From the IMG/VR virus record IMGVR_UViG_3300031787_000096, positions 1 to 64,000 of that record: DNA of 64,000 bases; one strand, given 5' to 3'. The notes under the pieces were generated by a model. It had not been told where the DNA came from. It was given only the letters and a program-made list of their open reading frames with translations, and did no database searches. Positions 58,320-64,000 of this stretch are shown piece after piece. The translations under genes and the position numbers were made by a program. Source of the stretch: a virus. Positions within the stretch are counted from its first letter, which is position 1. Each line of letters begins with the position of its first letter.

Positions 58320-58742
58320 GTGATCGTGCTCGACACCAATGTGATCTCGGAGCTGATGCGCCCGCAGCCAGAGCCACGGGTGCTGGCCTGGGCCGATGGC
58401 CTCGATCCAGAGGCGGTGGCGATCACGGCGATGAACGAGGCCGAAATCCTGCATGGCCTGGCCCGGCTGCCGGATGGCCGCCGCAAGCAGCGACTGCAGC
58501 AGAGCTGGGATGCGCTGGCAGCCGAGCTGTTCGCGGGCCGGATCTGGCCCTTCACCAGCGAAGCGGCCCACTGGTATGGCGAACTGCTGCGGCGACGCGA
58601 ACGGCTGGCCCGGCCAATGGCCACAGCGGATGCGGTGATCGCGGCCACGGCGCTAGCCCATGGAGTTCCCCTGGCCACCAGAGACACGGCCGACTTCGCG
58701 GAGATCGGCCTGGAGTTGATCAATCCCTGGGACGTCCCCTGA
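58320..58742 (+). CDS. FitB-like PIN-domain toxin
   Basis: I start at GTG 58320, six bases after AAGGGGAGGG; a TTG at 58314 lies against the ribosome binding site. About 140 residues: VLDTNVISELMRP (first Asp), TAMNEAEILHGLARLP (Glu), MATADAVIAATALAHG (Asp), LATRDTADFAE (Asp), all acidic PIN residues present. PIN toxins cut RNA using metal. The pair can stabilise the element or limit superinfecting phage. Confidence 0.87.
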   Translation: MIVLDTNVISELMRPQPEPRVLAWADGLDPEAVAITAMNEAEILHGLARLPDGRRKQRLQQSWDALAAELFAGRIWPFTSEAAHWYGELLRRRERLARPMATADAVIAATALAHGVPLATRDTADFAEIGLELINPWDVP

Positions 58743-58973
58743 GCCGCCCTGGCCTTTGCACCTCCAGCCGCATGGTCTGGATGGCTGCCACCGCGCTAGA
58801 GCTCTGCTCGGGCAGGGATTCCCTCAGGGCCCCGAGCCGGGGCAAGAGGTCGCGCAGCGAGCGGCGCGGCACCAGTTGCGCAATGGCCATGCCGCGGCCA
58901 ACCATCGCCAGCCGCGATTGCGAAGGGGAAAGCAGCGAAGGCTGCCAGGCTGGCAGTTGAAGCGATTGAGACC
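58743..58973. other. Short intergenic stretch with a weak minus-strand frame
   Basis: A minus-strand frame (59013-58720, with MAIAQLVPRRSLRDLLPRLG ALRESLP) overlaps both neighbours. It could be a small gene or a relic but has no ribosome binding site I can see. I leave it as unproven. Confidence 0.3.
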
Positions 58974-59927
58974 ATGCAGCAGCTTCCAGAGCCGCAGGCC
59001 CCTGCCAGGCCACCGCATCGCTATGGCGTGCTGGGCACCGGTGCGGTGGGGGCGCTTTATGGCAGCCGGCTATGGCAGGCGGGCCATCCAGTGCGGTTCT
59101 GCATGCGGAGCGACCTGGAGGCCGGCCTGGCCCAGGGGCTGCGGGTGCAGTCGCCCACCTGGGGCGATGTGACCGTGCCCCCCGAGCATCTCTGCGGGAG
59201 TGCGGCTGAGCTCGGCCCGCTGGATGGTCTGCTGGTGGCGCTCAAAACCACGTCCAATGGCGATCTGTCGGCGCTGTTGGCAGCCATGGAAACACCGCCG
59301 CGCTGGATTGTGATGCTGCAGAACGGCCTGGGAAGCGAGGAACAGGCCGCAAAGGCGGAACCCCGCGCCGAGCTGCTGGCGGGGGTATGCGATGTGGCCT
59401 GTTCGCGGCTGGCGCCTGCCACGGTGCGGCATTTTGGCCATGGCCTGGTGCATCTCGCGCCCCTGTCGCGCACCCCGGCAGGCGATCAGGCTTGCGCTGC
59501 CGTGGCGGCAGATCTGGCGGCGGCGGGGGTGCCGATCGATCGCAGCGAATCACTGGCCACGATTCGCTGGCGCAAGCTGGTGTGGAACATCGCTTTCTCC
59601 GGCCTCTGCGTGGTGAGCGGCCAGCACACGCTGGAGGTGATGGCAGATCCAGAACTGCGCAGGCGCCTGGAGCTGGTGATGCGGGAGGTGATCCAGGCGG
59701 CGAATGCCGAGGGGGCGCCCCTGACATCCGATGTGATCGACGATTTCCTCGCCCGCACCGCCGCCATGCCTAGCTATGCCCCGAGCATGCAGCTCGACGC
59801 CGAGGCCGGCAGAGCGATGGAACTCGAGGCGATCTACCGGATCCCCCTGGAGCGCGCCCAGCGCCATGGCGTGGCCATGCCCGAGACAACCCGGCTGCTG
59901 CAGGAGCTGGAAGTGCTGGGAGCCTGA
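58974..59927 (+). CDS. PanE/ApbA-type 2-dehydropantoate 2-reductase-like protein
   Basis: The 317-residue protein has an NAD(P)-binding start YGVLGTGAVGALYGSRLWQA G (GxGxxG), LDGLLVALKTTSN (the Lys of the KTT/KAY motif), WIVMLQNGLGSEEQ (NG motif), RKLVWNIAFSGLCVVSG (K and N), and a C-terminal TAAMPSYAPSMQLDAEAGRA MELEAI (S-S-M-x-D, E). All are the PanE active-site positions, so it could reduce ketopantoate for pantothenate/CoA or a similar 2-oxo acid. It is placed between a toxin-antitoxin pair and a VRR-NUC gene, so it is either an auxiliary metabolic gene or host DNA. Confidence 0.85.
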   Translation: MQQLPEPQAPARPPHRYGVLGTGAVGALYGSRLWQAGHPVRFCMRSDLEAGLAQGLRVQSPTWGDVTVPPEHLCGSAAELGPLDGLLVALKTTSNGDLSALLAAMETPPRWIVMLQNGLGSEEQAAKAEPRAELLAGVCDVACSRLAPATVRHFGHGLVHLAPLSRTPAGDQACAAVAADLAAAGVPIDRSESLATIRWRKLVWNIAFSGLCVVSGQHTLEVMADPELRRRLELVMREVIQAANAEGAPLTSDVIDDFLARTAAMPSYAPSMQLDAEAGRAMELEAIYRIPLERAQRHGVAMPETTRLLQELEVLGA

Positions 59928-59965
59928 GGAGCACCAACAAGTAAGCGTGCCCGGCAACAGGAGGC

Positions 59966-60343
59966 ATGGCCTCCTACCCCAGCGAACACGAGATTCAGCA
60001 GCGCATCCGCCTGGCCTGCGGCCGCGGGGCCGTGCGGCTCTGGAGGAACAACACCGGTGCCCTTGTCGACCAGCAGGGGCGGTTCGTGCGCTTTGGGCTG
60101 TGCAAGGGCAGCAGCGACCTGATCGGCCTGCGCTCGCTGGAGATCACGCCGGAGATGGTCGGCCAGCGGCTCGCCCAGTTCGTTGCCCTGGAGGTCAAGA
60201 CCGCCAGTGGAGTCGTCAGCCCTGAGCAGCGCGCGTTCCTGCGCCTCGTGCAGGAGCTCGGTGGCGTGGCGGCGGTCTGCCGCTCTGTGGAGGAGGCCGA
60301 GCAGCTGCTTGGCAGCCCGAGGCAAGTGCTGCTGGGACACTGA
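59966..60343 (+). CDS. VRR-NUC nuclease
   Basis: The 125-residue protein has HEIQQRIRLACGRGAVRLWR NNTGAL, LCKGSSDLIGLRS, QFVALEVKTASGVVSPEQRA FLRLVQELGGVAAVCRSVEE A. These are the VRR-NUC motifs (G-x-sD, lE-vK-x..g-x-x-s-x-x-Q). VRR-NUC is a PD-(D/E)XK nuclease; phage forms are thought to act on branched DNA. GGAGG lies close to ATG 59966. Its stop overlaps the next small gene by one base. Confidence 0.88.
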   Translation: MASYPSEHEIQQRIRLACGRGAVRLWRNNTGALVDQQGRFVRFGLCKGSSDLIGLRSLEITPEMVGQRLAQFVALEVKTASGVVSPEQRAFLRLVQELGGVAAVCRSVEEAEQLLGSPRQVLLGH

Positions 60344-60507
60344 TGGATCCGGCAGAACTGCAGCAGCGGCTGAGGCGTCTCGCCAAGGCCCACCCAGGCG
60401 AGCACCCCTACACCCTTGCGCTGAGATTGCAGGCAGAGACAGGGAAGGTGATCACCGGGCAGCTTGCCAAGCAGATCCTGCAGAAGCTCGGACAGGATCA
60501 GACCTGA
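60343..60507 (+). CDS. Small coupled protein (54 residues)
   Basis: The ATG overlaps the VRR-NUC stop (TGATG, 60341-60345). Translation: MDPAELQQRLRRLAKAHPGE, then HPYTLALRLQAETGKVITGQ LAKQILQKLGQDQT. It is a short basic helical protein with no membrane segment. The stop-start coupling and the good coding look support it. It may assist the nuclease. Confidence 0.6.
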   Translation: MDPAELQQRLRRLAKAHPGEHPYTLALRLQAETGKVITGQLAKQILQKLGQDQT

Positions 60508-60554
60508 TATGCCAGGACGTGTCAGGAAGTGACTAGGAGTGCCAAGTTTGCCGT
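60508..60554. promoter_or_regulatory. Short repeats ahead of the repressor-like gene
   Basis: In CAGGACGTGTCAGGAAGTGA and the following CTAGGAGTGCC, AGGAnGTG-like words recur at about 10-base steps (60512-60542). Phased short repeats directly upstream of a regulator gene may be its operator sites. Confidence 0.35.
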
Positions 60555-61307
60555 ATGGTTCGGGAAATCCCATTCAGGATCCTGAACGTGGCCATCACCT
60601 ACGCGGAGCTGCTGGAGCGCCAGGAGGAGAACCGCGCAGCGTTCGGTCGGATGCTGCTGAACTGGCGAAGAACCAACGGCTGGACCCAGTACACCGCCTG
60701 CAGCTGGGCGGAAGAGGCCGGCTTCGATGCGATCTCCTACGGCAACCTCTCGGTGATCGAGCAGGGCAAGGCTGGCGAGCTGCGCCAGAAGGCCTTCTGG
60801 CAGCTGGGCGAGCTGAACCGCCGCATCGCCGAGAAGGACTGGGGGCCGGTCAAGAGCCAGGCGATCAAGGACAAGCTCGAGAACGCCATCCCGCTGGGCG
60901 ACGACGAGTGCCCAGCCTGGACGCCGCTGGAGCTCTGGGCCTGCTACTGCGGCCTGAGGGAGGTGCCGGAAGCGTTCCAGACCACCCCCGCGCCGACCGT
61001 TGGTCAGCGCAAAGCCACGGAGCTCTCGGCCAAGTGGCGCAACCAGATGCGCCGGGTTGTCGATGAATGCGGCCTTGAGCCCAGCGACGCCCTCAATTCC
61101 CTGGCGGTCGAGGCCAGCGAAGAGCACCGCAAGCGCTTCTTTGCAGTGCTCACGGGCTTCGGCGACTACAAGCCGGAGGAGCTGGCCCCGCTGTGGATCG
61201 AGGGCGACATCTATCTGCCCAAGCGCTGGCTGGACCAGTGGGAGGCCGCCAACAAAAAGGACACCAAGCCCAGCGGCCGCAAAGGCAAGAAGCCAGTCAC
61301 AGCCTGA
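60555..61307 (+). CDS. Phage repressor-like helix-turn-helix protein (250 residues)
   Basis: The N-terminal part (about 15-85) has ELLERQEENRAAFGRMLLNW RRTNGWTQYTACSWAEEAGF DAISYGNLSVIEQGKAGELR, an XRE-type plan (R...W...nGwtq......a.....is....s.iE.G...). The rest (about 90-240) holds PAWTPLELWACYCGLREVPE AF and PEELAPLWIEGDIYLPKRWL, which suggest a dimerisation or sensing domain. It stands just before the shared element copy B and may bind it. I would not call it CI with certainty. Confidence 0.68.
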   Translation: MVREIPFRILNVAITYAELLERQEENRAAFGRMLLNWRRTNGWTQYTACSWAEEAGFDAISYGNLSVIEQGKAGELRQKAFWQLGELNRRIAEKDWGPVKSQAIKDKLENAIPLGDDECPAWTPLELWACYCGLREVPEAFQTTPAPTVGQRKATELSAKWRNQMRRVVDECGLEPSDALNSLAVEASEEHRKRFFAVLTGFGDYKPEELAPLWIEGDIYLPKRWLDQWEAANKKDTKPSGRKGKKPVTA

Positions 61308-61311
61308 TGGC

Positions 61312-61358
61312 TAGGAATTAACAGCCGCTGTGAGTGCGGCTTCCAGCAAAGAGCCCTA
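61312..61358 (+). promoter_or_regulatory. Shared 47-bp element, copy B (recombination operon)
   Basis: TAGGAATTAACAGCC-G-CTGTGA-G-TGCGGCT, an eight-base variable part, then AGAGCCC. It matches copy A (52271-52317) at about 38 of 45 positions without gaps. AGCCGC (61323-61328) pairs with GCGGCT (61336-61341). The element ends about 40 bases before ATG 61398. Confidence 0.7.
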
Positions 61359-61397
61359 AGATCCGGATCAGCGGGCAACCGCCCGATCTGATCCGTC

Positions 61398-62168
61398 ATG
61401 GCTCCACCCCCCAGGCCTCCAGAGGCCGCCATTGAGGCGCCCCCGGCCGTCCCGGCCGACGCCACACCCGAGCAACAGCTCACCCATGCCCTGGCCAGCT
61501 TTCAGGCCGAGGTGCGCCCCATCGCCTCCGCCGATCTGGCGGCGGTGGTGCACTCAGCCCGTCCCGCCTTCCGCCGCGGAATCGGCTGGTCCGCTCACCT
61601 GCGCGAGCAGCAAGGCCGCTCCAGGCTGCAGGTCACGGTGATGCATGTCGCCGGGGCCGAGCTCTGCAGCGAGTCCTGGGCTGACGAGGCCAATGATCTG
61701 GCCGAAACCACCGGCCTGATGTTGGCCATGCTGCTGGGCATTCCTGTGTCCGCTCAGGCTCGGGCTGTACAGCCCAATGCAAATGTAGAAGAGCAGATGG
61801 CTGAAAAGTCTGATGTGGATCCTGCGCAGCAGGCTTGCCTCGATCAGCAGTCAGCAAGCCCGTCTGCTGAGGAGCCAGTCCCCTTGGCTCACACCAGCGA
61901 TGACGGCACTTCTGCAGACGGTGATCCAGCACTGGCTCCCCTCACCCCTGAGGAGGTCAGCGAGGTCCGCCGCCGTGTGCTCGACCTGTCCCAGGCCGCC
62001 CGTCAGGAGCTGACCAAGGCCTTCCGCGAGCACTTCCAGGTGCCGCGCAATGCCCGCTCCATCGGGGATCGCATCACCCAGCGCCAGCACAGCGACTTCA
62101 TCGCGCTCTTCCTCGAAGAAGCGCAGGGTCAGGTGCAGCCCGAGCCTGCTGCGGAGCCAAGCCCATGA
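61398..62168 (+). CDS. Phage protein with Rad52-linked C-terminal module (256 residues)
   Basis: Residues 30-115 (ATPEQQLTHALASFQAEVRP, VHSARPAFRRGIGWSAHLRE, ANDLAETTGLMLAMLLGIPV) form an unrecognised alpha/beta domain. A Gln/Ser/Ala-rich linker follows. The C-terminal part (about 190-245: LTKAFREHFQVPRNARSIGD RITQRQHSDFIALFLEEA) matches the C terminus of the Rad52-like protein at 2250-3242 (LTRAFRKRFQVPDD...I.DRI.Q..H.D.I..FL). A shared protein-protein interaction module for recombination is likely. It starts the operon with an RHH-like gene, an ssDNA-binding-like gene and KilA-N (four-base overlap). Confidence 0.68.
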   Translation: MAPPPRPPEAAIEAPPAVPADATPEQQLTHALASFQAEVRPIASADLAAVVHSARPAFRRGIGWSAHLREQQGRSRLQVTVMHVAGAELCSESWADEANDLAETTGLMLAMLLGIPVSAQARAVQPNANVEEQMAEKSDVDPAQQACLDQQSASPSAEEPVPLAHTSDDGTSADGDPALAPLTPEEVSEVRRRVLDLSQAARQELTKAFREHFQVPRNARSIGDRITQRQHSDFIALFLEEAQGQVQPEPAAEPSP

Positions 62169-62410
62169 GCGAGAGCCATCGCCCCCGGCCGCCACGCCGC
62201 TACGGCGAGCAGCCCCGTTCTCTGGCTGGTCGCCATTTCATCCAGACCCAGGTGCGCAGCGATGTATTCCTCCGGATCCGAGAGGTGATGGAGAGGCACA
62301 ACATCTCCGCCAGCGGAGCGGTGCATCACCTGCTGCGCGAGCGCTTTGGCTTGCCGCCCCTGCCTCCGTTCGATCAACCCCCGATTTCCACCAATTCATC
62401 CGATGGCTAA
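62165..62410 (+). CDS. Small ribbon-helix-helix-like protein (81 residues)
   Basis: The start overlaps the stop of the preceding gene (ATGA). HFIQTQVRSDVFLRIREVME RHNISASGAVHHLLRERFGL has a strand followed by two helices, RHH-like, with a basic N terminus and disordered Pro-rich end. The stop overlaps the next start by eight bases. May be a regulator or accessory DNA-binding protein. Confidence 0.55.
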   Translation: MSESHRPRPPRRYGEQPRSLAGRHFIQTQVRSDVFLRIREVMERHNISASGAVHHLLRERFGLPPLPPFDQPPISTNSSDG

Positions 62411-62990
62411 AGACATTTTTCGCAGCCCCCTCGCCGAAGTGCGCTGGGCCCACCTGATCACCCCAAGGCATCAGCTCGACAAGAGCAAACCCAAGGCCTG
62501 GACAGCAGACCTACTGCTTCCTAACAGCGACGAGAAAGCCCAGTCTTTCCTGCTGGCGATGGAGGACCAGTTCATCGCCCTGCACGGCAGCCGGAAGCGC
62601 CGCGCCGAGAAAGGCTTCCCCTGGAAGCCCGACAAGGAGAAGCCCAGCGACGTCACCGTGGTGCGCTTCAAGGTGCCGCAGTTCCAGCGGCGTGACGGCT
62701 CCCTTTCCGAGGGGCCCCGCATCGTCGATGCCAAAAAGCAGCCCTGGGATGGGGCTGCCATCGGCAACGGCTCCAAGGTTGTCGTCGCCTTTGACATCTA
62801 CGACTGGGACGGCGAGAACGGCTGCGGCATGACCTTCCAGCCCCGCGCCGTTCAAGTGGTCGACTTCGTGCCCTACGAGCAGGTCGACCCCACCGACGGC
62901 TTCGAGGAGGTCGAGGGCTACACCACCACCGGCAGTGGTGCCGGTGATTGGAGCACTGGCGCTGCCGACGACGGTGAGGAGTTGTTCTGA
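62403..62990 (+). CDS. Phage ssDNA-binding-like protein (DUF2815/gp2.5 type)
   Basis: From ATG 62403 (195 residues). The sequence has AKDIFRSPLAEVRWAHLITP, SKPKAWTADLLLPN, KVPQFQRRDGSLSEGPRIVD AKKQPWDG, IGNGSKVVVAFDIYDWDGEN GCGMTFQPRAVQVVDFVPYE and an acidic C terminus (DDGEELF). This is the layout of phage ssDNA-binding proteins of the DUF2815 group: OB-like core plus acidic tail for partner binding. It lies with the other recombination genes. Confidence 0.78.
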   Translation: MAKDIFRSPLAEVRWAHLITPRHQLDKSKPKAWTADLLLPNSDEKAQSFLLAMEDQFIALHGSRKRRAEKGFPWKPDKEKPSDVTVVRFKVPQFQRRDGSLSEGPRIVDAKKQPWDGAAIGNGSKVVVAFDIYDWDGENGCGMTFQPRAVQVVDFVPYEQVDPTDGFEEVEGYTTTGSGAGDWSTGAADDGEELF

Positions 62991-63298
62991 TGCCGCTCGA
63001 TCGTCAGGGCATCAACTCCGGGGCCTGGAGCGGCAGGCCCCCGCACCGGCCCGGTCCCCAGCTGCCTGCTTTCTGCCGCACCCGCCGGCCCACCACCGTC
63101 GCGGTCACGGCCTCCAGCCTGGCTTGCCTGCGCGGGCTGGTGCTGCTGGGGCTGGCATTTCAGCTCAGCACCCTGCTGCTCGTGCTCGCCGGGCCCGTGC
63201 CGCCGCGGCCGATGGCCAGCACCAACACCGTCTTCCGCCCCGATGCCGGCACGAATGCCGGTGAGGTCCACCCCGTCACACCGCACTCAGACCGATGA
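62990..63298 (+). CDS. Small membrane protein (102 residues)
   Basis: The ATG overlaps the stop of the SSB-like gene (TGATG). Residues 1-40 are basic and Pro-rich; LRGLVLLGLAFQLSTLLLVL AGPV (about 47-70) is one membrane helix; the tail is polar. The stop overlaps the KilA-N start (ATGA). A membrane protein in a replication operon is unexpected; it may anchor replication or act on host membrane. Family unknown. Confidence 0.52.
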   Translation: MPLDRQGINSGAWSGRPPHRPGPQLPAFCRTRRPTTVAVTASSLACLRGLVLLGLAFQLSTLLLVLAGPVPPRPMASTNTVFRPDAGTNAGEVHPVTPHSDR

Positions 63299-64000
63299 AC
63301 AAGACGACGACGTCATCCCATTCAGCTGCAACTCTCGCCTCGATGGATCACCCCGCTCTGGTCTCCCGCTCCTGGAATGGCACGCCGATTTCTCGGCGCA
63401 CCGCCGACGGCTATGTCAATGCCACGGCCATGTGCAGGGCCAACGGCAAGCAATGGTCGAAGTACCGGGAGAGCGACCGCTGCCAGACCTATCTCGATGC
63501 CCTGGCTGAAACCTCCGAAATTCGGATGTTTGACCTGATCGAGTCCCGCCAGGGTCAGGGCGGCGGAACCTGGGTCCATCCCCAGGTCGCGGTCGATCTG
63601 GCCCGCTGGATCAGCGCACCGTTCGCGGTGTGGATGGACGGCTGGTTCCTGGAGAGCATCCAGCAACCCCAACCGGCACCGGTGCAAGAAAGCACGCTGC
63701 AGCTCAGGGAAGCCGAGGTGATCGCCCTGGTGGAACGCAGCATCGTCGTGTTCGAGCGGCTCGGCGGCCTGGATGAACGCGACCAGCTCCTGTTCAAGGA
63801 CATCGTGCGCAGCAAAGTCTTGACCGCCAGCGCGGGACTGCTGTCAGACGATGCCGTTGATGAAGAGCTCACCCTCAGCGATGCCTGGCTGGAAGTGTTC
63901 CAGCAAGTGCTGCCGCGAACCAAATACCGCTCGGCCGGGATGCTTGTGGCCGAGGCCTACCGGAACGACTTCGGGCAGGAGCCGCCGCTGCGTCAGCAAT
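63295..64000 (+). CDS. KilA-N domain protein, cut by the window end
   Basis: Translation from ATG 63295 stays open to the end of the window (at least 235 residues). VSRSWNGTPISRRTADGYVN ATAMCRANGKQWSKYRESDR, TYLDALAETSEIRMFDLIES and GTWVHPQVAVDLARWISAPF AVWM give a complete KilA-N domain (DNA-binding, common in phages and large DNA viruses). The following helical part, LREAEVIALVERSIVVFERL and ILF-type segments, is a C-terminal domain. KilA-N proteins are often anti-repressor-like. Start overlaps the membrane gene stop by four bases. Confidence 0.88.
   Translation, partial: MNKTTTSSHSAATLASMDHPALVSRSWNGTPISRRTADGYVNATAMCRANGKQWSKYRESDRCQTYLDALAETSEIRMFDLIESRQGQGGGTWVHPQVAVDLARWISAPFAVWMDGWFLESIQQPQPAPVQESTLQLREAEVIALVERSIVVFERLGGLDERDQLLFKDIVRSKVLTASAGLLSDDAVDEELTLSDAWLEVFQQVLPRTKYRSAGMLVAEAYRNDFGQEPPLRQQ

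Noticed and set aside
58720-59013. Minus-strand 97-residue gene between the PIN toxin and PanE-like genes
   Set aside because: It overlaps both neighbours and lacks a ribosome binding site; part of it looks protein-like, so it is mentioned only as an unproven frame.
1-64000. Integrase, transposase or insertion sequence
   Set aside because: I looked for tyrosine and serine recombinase motifs and DDE-type transposases and saw none; none of the AT-rich cargo genes has visible terminal repeats.

Overview
The window is GC-rich and reads as a temperate-phage-like element (prophage or phage-derived island) in a picocyanobacterium-like host (Synechococcus/Cyanobium type). That host assignment is an inference from base composition, small Nif11-type and sigma-like genes, and the style of the phage genes; no ribosomal or photosynthesis gene is present to prove it. 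A 3' half of a tRNA-Arg(UCU) gene at 84-125 (minus) looks like an attachment-site scar. No integrase is visible, so at least one end of the element lies outside the window.

Layout. (1) 0.9-3.2 kb, plus: DUF2493, Gp157-like and Rad52-like annealing genes, an early/recombination module. (2) 3.3-24.3 kb: an accessory island, in part clearly more AT-rich than its surroundings. It holds a four-gene DUF697/membrane/nuclease-like operon, a DUF488-DUF488-dual-OB operon, a DUF6932 pair, two small gene groups of unknown function (one ending in a TPR protein), and a 9 kb SNF2 helicase-DUF4391-Mod-Res locus related to type III restriction-modification. (3) 24.6-29.5 kb: a full sigma-like factor, two small membrane proteins, a GH24 + C39-like endolysin, a DUF7227-like protein and a Nif11 peptide. 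(4) 29.6-52.2 kb, mainly minus: virion genes running from small and large terminase, a second sigma-like protein, DUF4055 portal, scaffold and major capsid to tail/appendage proteins, including a collagen-like DUF1566 protein. Interruptions include an AT-rich 1142-residue PLD-like/helicase gene between terminase and portal. (5) 52.3-64 kb: replication and control genes (PD-(D/E)XK exonuclease, iteron-like repeats, primase-helicase, SF2 helicase, FitAB-type toxin-antitoxin, a PanE-like reductase, VRR-NUC, a phage repressor-like protein, a second protein with the C-terminal module of the Rad52-like protein, an ssDNA-binding-like protein, and a KilA-N gene cut by the window end).

Regulatory structure is unusually visible. 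A 47-bp element occurs twice in opposite orientation, ahead of the terminase operon (52271-52317) and of the annealing/SSB operon (61312-61358), and is a good candidate for a shared promoter/operator. A 10-11 nt motif, TGGCAAnAGC, sits just upstream of six minus-strand virion genes. A family of five bulged palindromes (outer CAAGG/CCTTG stem, 9-10 nt one-sided bulge, inner stem) sits close upstream of small plus-strand genes. CGATCYAAC-type iterons next to the primase gene suggest a replication origin.

The best candidates for undescribed systems are the 7113-4343 operon, the DUF6932 pair at 9.8-11.3 kb, the helicase gene inside the structural module, and the bulged palindrome family. All functional statements come from reading motifs and family patterns by eye; no database search was run.
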